The position numbers and the translations under genes were made by a program. Below are positions 1-5,060 of a DNA stretch of 8,404 nucleotides, in pieces. The notes beneath the pieces are model-generated. The model was not told the origin of the DNA. It worked only from the letters and a program-made list of their open reading frames with translations, and did no database searches. Location: contig JALUWC010000393.1 in the NCBI GenBank assembly GCA_027019885.1, forward strand, positions 1 through 8,404. Direction: 5' to 3'. The DNA is from Geoglobus sp. (GTDB lineage: Archaea > Halobacteriota > Archaeoglobi > Archaeoglobales > Archaeoglobaceae). The number at the start of each line of letters is the position of its first letter. The first letter of the stretch is position 1.

Positions 1-641
1 CTTTCCTTAACATCGACGTTCTCCTGTCTGTGAGCAGTCACAAGAAAATACTCCTTAGGTTTTAATCCCAGATCCTTAAGCATGTTCACCTTTCTTTTAG
101 CAATCTCCAAATTCTGATAAACAGCATCAACGATGGTGTTTCCGGTAACGAATATCTTGTTTTCAGCTATACCTTCTCTCAGTAAATTTTGTTTAGCCTT
201 CTCAGTCGGAGCAAAGAGATAGTCAGAAATGTGATCAGTCAATACCCGATTAACCTCTTCTGGCATTCTTCTATCATAAGATCTCAATCCAGCTTCAACG
301 TGTCCAACCTTGATATGCAGTTTCGCAGCGGCTAAGGCTCCGGCCATGGTTGTATTCGTGTCGCCCTGCACTAAAACAACATCAGGTTTTTCTTTCATCA
401 AAATTTTTTCAACTCCGATCATGATTTTACCAGTCTGTTCCGCATGAGTTCCAGAACCAACATCCAGATTATACTTAGGTTGAGATAATTCTAATTCTTC
501 GAAGAACACCCGGTCCATTTTGTAAGAGTAATGCTGACCTGTATGCAGGATAAAGTAATCCAGTCCCCTCTTTTCGCATTCTCTAACCATAGGACTCATT
601 TTGATTATTTCTGGTCTTGTACCGAGAGTTATGGCTATCAT
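1..641 (-). CDS. wecB: UDP-N-acetylglucosamine 2-epimerase, N-terminal 213 codons (runs off the left edge)
   Basis: This enzyme interconverts UDP-GlcNAc and UDP-ManNAc in the cytoplasm and supplies activated ManNAc for surface polysaccharide or glycan synthesis. The frame is open from ATG at 641 to the window edge. Residues 7-14 are GTRPEIIK, the nucleotide-sugar fold start. The residues that line the active site in this family are all present: D94 in QGDT, E116 in GHVEAG, E128 in MPEE and H204 in TAHRQEN. A GGTGGG run lies directly against the start codon, and a TTTTTATG box near 684-692 could place a transcript start about 20 bases upstream. It is the last and only full-looking copy of a sequence whose 5' end recurs three times upstream as truncated stubs, so it is probably the functional one. 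The C-terminal domain lies outside the window. Confidence 0.95.
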   Translation of the reverse strand, partial: MIAITLGTRPEIIKMSPMVRECEKRGLDYFILHTGQHYSYKMDRVFFEELELSQPKYNLDVGSGTHAEQTGKIMIGVEKILMKEKPDVVLVQGDTNTTMAGALAAAKLHIKVGHVEAGLRSYDRRMPEEVNRVLTDHISDYLFAPTEKAKQNLLREGIAENKIFVTGNTIVDAVYQNLEIAKRKVNMLKDLGLKPKEYFLVTAHRQENVDVKE

Positions 642-705
642 CCCACCACATTCTTTCAGAACTTTAAGAGATTGGGAAATCCAACATAAAAATCAATTCA
701 TAACC

Positions 706-1080
706 TTACAAATTCTTCAGGAATTCCTTTGCATTTTTAACGAAATCTCTCGCGTTATCTAAAATGACTCTTGCAGCCTCCTCCGAAATTTCGTGGAAAA
801 TTCCATAATCGCTCTCTTCTCTCAGATCAAATGCTTTGGTTAAATTCACGCAATCATCTTCACTCAGTCCAGGTCTTTCTCTGTTCTTCCAGATCAGGTA
901 TATCGTGCCTCTCTGGGTTCTGGAATCGTCTCCGATACTCAGAATCATGGCTTTTGCCGCATGAAACATCGCATAATATGCAGTACTGCAGCACCTTTCG
1001 TGCATACCCATTTCAAGCTCATTTTCGGCATCTTTCAGGAGCTTCTCGGCTTTTTTGATTCTAAGAGTTATTTTATCCAA
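706..1080 (-). CDS. HEPN domain protein (COG1895-like), probable toxin or RNase half of a HEPN/MNT pair
   Basis: This 124-residue all-alpha protein belongs to the HEPN superfamily. Members usually pair with a minimal nucleotidyltransferase (MNT) and act as RNases or as partners of nucleotide-binding proteins. The signature lies near residues 29-44, where RCCSTAYYAMFHAAKA matches the family's (R/S)AYYAMFHAA core. A later LREESDYG segment near residues 86-93 matches the family's second half. The region usually containing THKG reads TQRG here, so a frequent His is Gln. The start is TTG at 1080, preceded directly by an in-frame TAA, so no upstream extension is possible; no ATG is available near the expected N-terminus. 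No nucleotidyltransferase is visible beside it. Instead a short broken frame overlaps its first 13 bases. It may therefore be an orphan, or may have lost its partner by deletion. The HEPN assignment is firm; activity is not shown. Confidence 0.85.
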   Translation of the reverse strand: MDKITLRIKKAEKLLKDAENELEMGMHERCCSTAYYAMFHAAKAMILSIGDDSRTQRGTIYLIWKNRERPGLSEDDCVNLTKAFDLREESDYGIFHEISEEAARVILDNARDFVKNAKEFLKNL

Positions 1081-1148
1081 TTATTATCTCTTCCCTTGAT
1101 CTTTTCTGGTATTTCATGAAGGCAATCGCTTACCATTTCTACCACACC
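1068..1148 (-). pseudogene. short remnant resembling a DUF86/HepT-type HEPN protein
   Basis: A 26-codon frame bounded upstream by TAA (1151-1149) reads VEMVSDCLHEIPEKIKGRDN before it stops inside the start of the next gene. The pattern of a CL/ALxxIPEEIK helix followed by a polar loop and a Trp resembles the stretch that precedes the catalytic motif in DUF86 (HepT) proteins. If so, it is a piece of another HEPN-type toxin, cut on both sides. An ATG at 1136 with a GGTGTGG run upstream could also start a 22-residue peptide. The match is short and made by eye. Confidence 0.3.
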
Positions 1149-1440
1149 TTACTGTCTCTGATTAAACTTATTCACACTTCTCGTGAATCGCCCCTCGCTT
1201 ATTAGGGCTTCCGGGCGGGTTTGATCAGAGAGCCTTACCGCCGCCAGGGGGATACAACCCCTTTCCACTCCTATCTGCCTTAACACGGCAGACTCGGAGC
1301 TACCTCTTCCGGAGCCTCTGACTCCGCAGTAGGACGAAATACGTTGTCTGAACGATACTTAAATCTTACGAGTGCTGTGAAAGTGAATCTGCCCGCCTCC
1401 CCTTGCGTATCCCTTGCGGAAGGGGTCTTGCAAGCAACGG
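1149..1440 (-). mobile_element. relic of an IS200/IS605-type tnpB 3' end and right end, with a possible omega/re-RNA fold
   Basis: This patch is richer in G+C than its surroundings. On the minus strand the frame 1358-1149 ends with RPEALISEGRFT encoded over a GGAAGCCC...GGGGCGATTCAC element. That layout resembles the right end of tnpB-type insertion sequences, where the last codons overlap a terminal hairpin ending in TTCAC. Perfect stems are packed closely: 1411-1415/1420-1424, 1310-1314/1322-1326, 1274-1279/1287-1292, 1248-1251/1258-1261, 1190-1193/1205-1208 and 1171-1175/1183-1187. The guide RNA of TnpB nucleases is made from exactly this part of the element. No zinc-finger cysteine pairs or RuvC motifs remain, and stop codons break the frames upstream, so the protein is dead or absent. 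The call rests on the tail and the fold, not on a protein match. Confidence 0.4.
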
Positions 1441-1558
1441 TAAGATAAATATTGCCTCTCACACTATCACATCTGAAGATTTCACTTCCTCCAGTATACG
1501 GTTCCCCCAAATCTGAAACTGAGGTCGTACAAACCCATTCCAAATTCGCTTTCCGCAT

Positions 1559-1612
1559 CTTACAGACACCATGCAAAATGACCTCATCAATTTTCCTTCA
1601 CGATCATAACTC
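1559..1612 (-). repeat. 54-base segment repeated upstream of a wecB stub (copy A)
   Basis: It matches 3412-3471 with five mismatches and one 6-base gap by hand alignment. The gap is an extra CTCATC in the other copy. There the repeat sits directly upstream of a wecB stub, whereas here no wecB sequence follows. It is therefore probably a displaced piece of a wecB upstream region, which marks another old junction. Confidence 0.75.
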
Positions 1613-1776
1613 GGTGCAACTCGCTGTGATTTTTTGAGAGCAAAACATACTCAAAAATCTTCTCCGACACTCTAAACATTGCGGGGTGCTAAACGGCAAC
1701 CGGCACTCTCCCGGATGCATATTTCAGACCCGTGACTTTTCAGCTCTAACTTGACACAACATCTGTGAAACTGGCG
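1613..1776. other. gene-free stretch with a G+C-rich foldable patch
   Basis: No credible reading frame is seen here on either strand. Bases 1681-1735 are G+C-rich beside A+T-rich flanks and can fold: GTGC at 1686-1689 can pair with GCAC near 1703-1706, and CCGG at 1700-1703 with CCGG near 1711-1714. With 1441-1558, which also holds only broken frames, this makes most of a 600-base interval that carries no intact gene. It may be the other end of the tnpB-like relic, but I see no matching terminal sequence. Confidence 0.4.
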
Positions 1777-2132
1777 TTAGATGTTGAATACTTTCTTAAT
1801 GATGTTTTTAACATCAATTAGCTTCTCAGGCTTCAGTTTTCCAGCTTTTTTGAGAATTAGATTTTCTCCACAGTGAAGATCGAATGACAGTGAATATAGC
1901 TTGTTTTCTTGAGTTTTCCCTCTTCAATATCGCTCGAAGTTATTTCGACTTCAAAATCCGGTAAATGCTCGGAGGAGCTAATTTTAGCAACGATCAAATC
2001 TGCTGACACGAGGTTGAGTTCAGAAGAACTCAAAACAACCACCGGTCTGAGTTTCTTACCCACCATGTTTGTAAAGGGTAGCTCAAGGATTACCATATCT
2101 CCTTCCTCATAACTCGAAGAGTTCTTCTGCAT
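1777..2132 (-). pseudogene. MazF/PemK-like toxin, C-terminus shifted out of frame
   Basis: MazF-like toxins are ribonucleases that cut mRNA, neutralised by an antitoxin encoded just upstream. The N-terminal 90 codons fit the family: EEGDMVILELPFTN at residues 9-22, then KKLRPVVVLSS at 26-36 with the conserved Arg (R29), then AKISSS at 49-54 where the catalytic Thr/Ser region lies. The frame opens at ATG 2132 and stops at 1857 just after SIFTVEK. One base out of phase, the sequence continues as NLILKKAGKLKPEKLID and onward to a stop at 1779-1777. This is the expected type of MazF C-terminal helix, so one A has probably been lost from the A-run at 1864-1867. The start overlaps the antitoxin frame by 26 bases. 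A second possible start is ATG 2096, but EEGD upstream of it is typical of the family and favours 2132. Confidence 0.75.
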
Positions 2133-2292
2133 CTTCGCTCTCCCTCAGAAGCTTTAAGTATCCGTACAATTTAAGGTCATCGATTGTTTTTACCTCCTCT
2201 ATGCTCAAAACCACTCTGGATCGCTCTGGGATGTCCAGTGACTCTATCGGTATCAAAACACCTTTTTCGTAAATGCATTCTACCTATTTCAT
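2107..2292 (-). pseudogene. DUF104-like antitoxin of the MazF-like toxin, amber at codon 3
   Basis: From ATG 2292 the frame reads Met-Lys-TAG and then VECIYEKGVLIPIESLDIPE, followed by 37 more codons to TGA at 2109-2107. VxxIYEKGVLxPxExLDxPE is the typical beginning of small DUF104/AF2212-like antitoxins; compare VVYENGVFKPVKKVDLPEG in the intact gene at 4520. The amber replaces what would be an aromatic or similar residue at position 3. The only later starts (TTG at codon 13, GTG further on) would remove the DNA-binding N-terminus. The reading frame overlaps the toxin frame, as expected for a TA operon. With the toxin frameshift this looks like a module that decayed in both halves. A sequencing error is the main alternative. 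Confidence 0.7.
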
Positions 2293-2293
2293 A

Positions 2294-2479
2294 TCATTCA
2301 CTCAGGACTAACCTTGAAATACATTTTGCTTGTGTGTGGTGTATACTGTCCATCTCGTAAGAGTAATGCTGTCCCGTGTGCACTATGTGGTAATCCAGTC
2401 CCCTCTTTTCACATTCTCTTATCACAGGACTCATTTTGGTTAGCCCAGGGCGGGTGCCGGGAATTATTGAAGTTTTCAT
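2294..2479 (-). pseudogene. wecB 5' stub, shortest copy (about 44 codons of WecB)
   Basis: The first 44 codons correspond to WecB residues 1-43: [11 protein letters not shown] near residues 8-18 and ECEKRGLDY and [11 protein letters not shown] after it. The match ends at about 2348. The frame then continues with 17 unrelated codons to TGA 2296-2294, two bases from the antitoxin ATG at 2292. It is the most decayed stub: the normally strict GTRPE is GTRPG, the residue before it is Pro, and there is one extra codon near the start. All of the active-site Asp/Glu region is missing, so it cannot be an enzyme. Upstream it abuts a glycosyltransferase-like shred. Confidence 0.85.
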
Positions 2480-2481
2480 TT

Positions 2482-2583
2482 TTACAGCTTTCTAATGTAT
2501 ACGGCACACAGTTTTTGGTCCATAAACTCTATGCACGCCTTATGCCTGTTGTAGCAAGTAACAACGCTTGCTCTTATTTTTGA
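2482..2583 (-). pseudogene. possible N-terminal shred of a GT2 glycosyltransferase
   Basis: Between TGA 2586-2584 and TAA 2484-2482 lies a 33-codon frame that begins SKIRASVVTCYNRHKACIEF. KxxASVVTCYNRHKxCIEF resembles the first strand and helix of GT-A fold family 2 glycosyltransferases (VSVVxxTYNRxxxLxxCIES). It has no start codon and ends two bases before the wecB stub ATG. Read this way, it is another fragment of a polysaccharide gene captured in the island. The match is short and unverified. Confidence 0.35.
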
Positions 2584-2599
2584 TCAACACGAGTGAAAA

Positions 2600-2983
2600 C
2601 TAAAAAGGTCGAATTCTTTCAATGTCTACCCTATCGAAATCAGAATCAAAACTTACAAGCTTTAATGCGTATTTCTTGGCCGTTGTGTATTGATAAGCGT
2701 CATCGAAGTCGAGATTATATTTCCTGACAGCGTCAATCAAATCAGGCAGATCCTCTGGAAACAGCCTTCTTATACCGATATAACCTGAAGTAACCATATC
2801 TTCGAGAAAATCGAGAAAAACATCGGGTTTCTCCAGTCTGAGAAGGATTACTCCTATAGAATGCAGTGAGAAGTCGCTCATGTACAGTTCCTTGTTACCC
2901 CTGATGAACGATAACGCTGCTTCGTAATTCTCCTGCTCAAGCAGAATTTCAAGAAATACGTTTGTGTCAATAAGGTACGTCAT
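2600..2983 (-). CDS. vapC: PIN-domain ribonuclease toxin (VapC family)
   Basis: PIN toxins cut RNA using a cluster of acidic residues that hold a metal ion. With ATG at 2983 the product has 127 residues. D6 lies in the opening TYLIDTNVFLE. The C-terminal acidic cluster is FDDAYQY (D94, D95), then SFDSDFDR (D113, D115). The usual Glu of the second motif is not seen: SDFSLHSIGVILLR at residues 36-49 has His/Ser there. I recall this as usual for PIN proteins paired with DUF2281 antitoxins, but that needs an alignment. ATG 2983 overlaps the antitoxin TGA as ATGA, which argues for this start over a GTG two codons upstream. A T-rich run (CCTTTTTAGTTTT) covers the stop and could end transcription. 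Confidence 0.9.
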   Translation of the reverse strand: MTYLIDTNVFLEILLEQENYEAALSFIRGNKELYMSDFSLHSIGVILLRLEKPDVFLDFLEDMVTSGYIGIRRLFPEDLPDLIDAVRKYNLDFDDAYQYTTAKKYALKLVSFDSDFDRVDIERIRPF

Positions 2984-3165
2984 CTCCACTCCAATGCCTT
3001 CTTTTGCAATTCTACCGATGTAAACCTGTCTCTATACTCCCTCAAAGCTCCAGCCCACGAAAAACTTGGTTCTTTCTTTTTCCTTCTGATCAACGAATCT
3101 ATAAACCTATCCACTTCTTTTTGTAAGTCAGGGGGTAAATACTTAATTTTTTCCTCGATTCCCAT
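2980..3165 (-). CDS. vapB: DUF2281-type antitoxin (VapB partner)
   Basis: This 61-residue protein opens with MGIEEKIKYLPPDLQKEVDR, the IxxLPxxLQxEVxxFIDxL pattern of DUF2281 antitoxins. A basic patch (RRKKK) follows, then a toxin-wrapping tail rich in aromatic residues (FSWAGALREYRDRF). It binds and inhibits the PIN toxin encoded next and normally represses its own operon. The two genes overlap by four bases (ATGA). A TATA-like box at 3187-3195 is centred 26 bases upstream of ATG 3165, so transcription probably begins at the start codon and the mRNA is leaderless. Confidence 0.85.
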   Translation of the reverse strand: MGIEEKIKYLPPDLQKEVDRFIDSLIRRKKKEPSFSWAGALREYRDRFTSVELQKKALEWR

Positions 3166-3186
3166 GCTCTGTAGTTTTGTTTGGAT

Positions 3187-3195
3187 GATATAAAA
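3187..3195 (-). promoter_or_regulatory. TATA box of the DUF2281/vapC operon
   Basis: On the minus strand the sequence is TTTTATATC, centred near 3191, about 26 bases before ATG 3165. That is the archaeal TATA-to-initiation distance and predicts a leaderless transcript. Confidence 0.6.
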
Positions 3196-3211
3196 TATTT
3201 TGCTCAGTCTC

Positions 3212-3403
3212 TCATGAATTCATCCAGCATACAGATATCCGGTGAGGTAATTCTAACTCCTCGAAGAATACCCTGTCCATCTCGTAAGAGTAATGTTGCC
3301 CCGTATGCAGGATAAAATAATCCAATCCTCTTTTCCCGCATTCCCTTATTACAGGACTCATTTTGATTATCTCTGGACGTGTTCCAAGAATTATCGCTAC
3401 CAT
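3212..3403 (-). pseudogene. wecB 5' stub (about 53 codons of WecB)
   Basis: From ATG 3403 the frame reads as WecB residues 1-53: [17 protein letters not shown], then [16 protein letters not shown] and [10 protein letters not shown]. The match stops near 3245, and ten unrelated codons lead to TGA at 3214-3212. Only the first part of the N-terminal Rossmann domain is left; D94, E116, E128 and H204 equivalents are absent. The 60-base repeat 3412-3471 lies just upstream, and a short frame through it ends TGG-TAG overlapping this ATG, which could be the tail of the original upstream gene. About 17 bases separate the end of the frame from the next module's TATA box. Confidence 0.9.
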
Positions 3404-3411
3404 CTCTCCAC

Positions 3412-3471
3412 CTTCCAGATACCAGGCAAAACGACCTCATCCTCATCAATTTTCCTTCACGATCATGACTC
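3412..3471 (-). repeat. 60-base segment repeated at 1559-1612 (copy B)
   Basis: It is homologous to the 54-base copy at 1559-1612 and contains a tandem CTCATC duplication that the other copy lacks. It lies immediately upstream of the wecB stub that starts at 3403 and overlaps the out-of-frame tail of the DUF2283 gene. Confidence 0.75.
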
Positions 3472-3513
3472 CAGTTTTATCGTTATTTCCTGCAGGGGTT
3501 TATCTCTCAACCT

Positions 3514-3723
3514 TCAAGAAGCGTCAATTTTCTCAATTCCCACAATCTCATCGTTTTCACCGTAATCAATCAGGATTCCTTCCTTTACTTCGACCGTATC
3601 CACAACACTTCTATCTGAGAACTCCATATACATCACGTCGTGTTTCGGATCGTAATATACCCTCATACCTGTCATCCTGTACCTATCTATCTTTGACGCT
3701 AAGTATGCTGTTATGACCTCCAT
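3514..3723 (-). CDS. DUF2283 protein, possibly shortened by an in-frame TGA
   Basis: DUF2283 proteins are small and often encoded beside DUF4258 or other TA-like partners; their biochemical role is not established. Residues 20-69 give the whole motif: MRVYYDPKHDVMYMEFSDRS, then VDTVEVKEGILIDYGENDEI and VGIEKIDAS. The family usually starts at the MRV methionine, so the first 19 residues (EVITAYLASKIDRYR) are extra. They look like the tail of a DUF4258-like partner, or they may be a genuine N-terminal extension, since the TATA box at 3750-3759 fits ATG 3723. After the TGA (3516-3514) the same frame continues as RLRDKPLQEITIKLES to TGA 3465-3463, a typical DUF2283 ending. A nonsense mutation is therefore likely. 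No partner gene is present. Confidence 0.75.
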   Translation of the reverse strand: MEVITAYLASKIDRYRMTGMRVYYDPKHDVMYMEFSDRSVVDTVEVKEGILIDYGENDEIVGIEKIDAS

Positions 3724-3749
3724 ACTGTTTTCCTGCCCCCGGTATAACC

Positions 3750-3759
3750 CTTAAAAAGC
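3750..3759 (-). promoter_or_regulatory. TATA box of the DUF2283 gene
   Basis: GCTTTTTAAG on the minus strand, centred about 31 bases before ATG 3723, predicts initiation a few bases upstream of that codon. The interval 3724-3873 holds nothing else I recognise. Confidence 0.45.
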
Positions 3760-3873
3760 TCGTCGCCGGTATTTTAATGGCAATCTCATGTGTTTCATTG
3801 AGCACCCTCTTTTATTTCACAGGATTTCAATCACTGCCCATCTGCTCTGCAACTGAAATCAATTTAACTCTTT

Positions 3874-4332
3874 TCAATTTTCAATTATGGCAACTTTTAT
3901 TCCCTCTTTTATCTGCTTAAAGTCGCTGTCAAGTGTTAAAAACTGACTGCACTTGTTTTCGATTGCGGTTGCTGCGTGTATCAGGTCTCGGGGAGGAAGT
4001 TTATACTTCTCAATCAAACCGTCCATAATTTCTGTTTTCGGATGGGGCAGTATTTCGATATTCAGCAGAGAGTACAGGTCTTTAACACTCTCATAAAGTG
4101 TTAGATAATCCACATGCCTGTTCTTTATGAATTTCCTTACAGCACTGCGACCTCTGTTCCCGTAAATCCTCTCAGCACTTAAGGCTGTAGCGACGTAAAG
4201 AACTTCACCAAAAGATATTACCGACGTAGCCCTCTTTTTTCCCGCTATAATTGATTTAATAGCCAGCCTTCTTGTATTACTTCCAAGTAGAAGGTCCACC
4301 AGAATGCCGGAATCTAAGTAAATTACACCCAT
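3874..4332 (-). CDS. vapC: PIN-domain ribonuclease toxin (VapC family)
   Basis: This 152-residue PIN toxin has a complete acidic set: D7 in VIYLDSGILVDLLLG, E43 in SFGEVLY, D116 in PPRDLIHAATAIE and D135/D137 in FLTLDSDFKQ. These residues bind the metal used for RNA cleavage. The start ATG at 4332 overlaps the end of the antitoxin by ten bases (antitoxin tail GEAWV-TAA read in another phase), so the two are translationally coupled. It differs in length and sequence from the PIN toxins at 2600 and 5853, so the island did not grow by copying one TA module. It appears intact. Confidence 0.93.
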   Translation of the reverse strand: MGVIYLDSGILVDLLLGSNTRRLAIKSIIAGKKRATSVISFGEVLYVATALSAERIYGNRGRSAVRKFIKNRHVDYLTLYESVKDLYSLLNIEILPHPKTEIMDGLIEKYKLPPRDLIHAATAIENKCSQFLTLDSDFKQIKEGIKVAIIEN

Positions 4333-4520
4333 GCTTCACCCAGTATTTCGAGAATTTTCTTCCTGGACGCTTCGCCGGTTATGTTCTTAACTCTCCTCGA
4401 TACTTCGTCGATTTCGCCAAAATCTTCAATTAATACTGTCAGCCTTACTCCTTCTGGCAGGTCTACCTTTTTTACCGGCTTAAAAACACCATTCTCGTAA
4501 ACGACTTCAATCGCCTTCAT
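4323..4520 (-). CDS. vapB: DUF104/AF2212-like antitoxin (VapB partner)
   Basis: From ATG 4520 the product has 65 residues. It begins MKAIEVVYENGVFKPVKKVD and continues LPEGVRLTVLIED, the AF2212-like beta-rich fold that binds the operator. A C-terminal helix (ASRKKILEILGEAWV) probably blocks the PIN toxin. It is encoded directly before and overlapping its vapC. A GTG at 4532 is a rival start. ATG 4520 is preferred because it matches the family start and has a GGTGG run about seven bases upstream. Compare the decayed relative at 2107-2292. Confidence 0.88.
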   Translation of the reverse strand: MKAIEVVYENGVFKPVKKVDLPEGVRLTVLIEDFGEIDEVSRRVKNITGEASRKKILEILGEAWV

Positions 4521-4534
4521 ATTTGCCACCACAT

Positions 4535-4960
4535 CTATTCCTTCGTTTGAGAAGTATTTAAATCTGTCTTGGTCTGTTCAGGCATCCTTTCATCGTAACT
4601 TCTCAGTCCGGCTTCGACATGTCCAACCTTGATATGCAGTTTGGTAGTGGCTAAGGCTCCAGCCAGAACAGTGTTTGTGTCACCCTGCACCAAAACAACA
4701 TCAGGTCTTTCTTTCATCAAAATCTTTTCAACTCCGATCATGATTTTACCAGTTTGTTCTGCATGAGTTCCAGAACCAACATCCAGATTATACTCAGCTT
4801 TAGGCAGATCCAATTCCTCGAAGAACACCCTGTCCATCTCGTAGGAGTAATGCTGACCTGTATGTAAAATAAAATAATCTAATCCCTTTTTCTCGCATTC
4901 CCTTATTACAGGACTCATTTTGATTATCTCAGGACGTGTGCCAAGAACTATTGCTATCAT
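4535..4960 (-). pseudogene. wecB 5' stub, longest copy (128 codons of WecB)
   Basis: Codons 1-128 match the intact WecB with 16 residue differences by my count, including D94 (QGDT), E116 (GHVEAG) and the MPE of E128. The homology then ends at 4577. Thirteen unrelated codons, which run through the next operon's TATA box, lead to TAG 4537-4535. Half of the enzyme is missing, including the second Rossmann domain and the equivalent of H204, so epimerase activity is not expected. The frame is still open and an A+T box (TTAAAAAA/TTTTTAAAG, 4973-4989) remains upstream of ATG 4960, so it may still be transcribed and yield a 141-residue protein. Codons 57-94 are unusually close to the intact gene at the DNA level. 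Confidence 0.92.
4555..4563 (-). promoter_or_regulatory. TATA box of the DUF104/vapC operon, at the wecB stub junction
   Basis: ATTTAAATA on the minus strand predicts initiation near 4533. It lies only about 14 bases past the last wecB-derived codon (4577), so the TA cassette carries its own promoter right up to the junction. Confidence 0.6.
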
Positions 4961-4972
4961 CCTTTTTCACAC

Positions 4973-4989
4973 TTTAAAAATTTTTTAAC
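4973..4989 (-). promoter_or_regulatory. A+T-rich TATA-like element upstream of the longest wecB stub
   Basis: The minus strand reads TTAAAAAATTTTTAAAG. The distal half is centred about 25 bases before ATG 4960, and an AAAGG run precedes the start. The stub therefore kept or acquired a usable promoter. Confidence 0.45.
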
Positions 4990-5060
4990 TGATCCAACTG
5001 ACTGGGGCTGCATTCGACGGAAGCTGTACAGTATTCTCCCCGCTGTTACACAGAGGTTAA

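Noticed and set aside
1280..1576. 98-codon minus-strand frame as a gene
   Set aside because: No family resemblance, an unusual composition and overlap with the hairpin-rich relic; the upstream part is shared with the 60-base repeat. It is probably a chance frame.
2284..2286. Amber codon as pyrrolysine, or TGA 3514-3516 as selenocysteine
   Set aside because: No local Pyl or Sec signals are seen and the gene families do not use these residues; mutation is simpler.
3204..3449. 81-codon minus-strand frame over the wecB stub
   Set aside because: It reads the stub and repeat in the wrong phase; the WecB-like protein is in another frame.
258..4960. The four wecB-like segments as a CRISPR or a dispersed transposon
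   Set aside because: The repeats are coding, of unequal length and hundreds of bases apart; there are no terminal inverted repeats or short regular spacers. No CRISPR array was found in the window.
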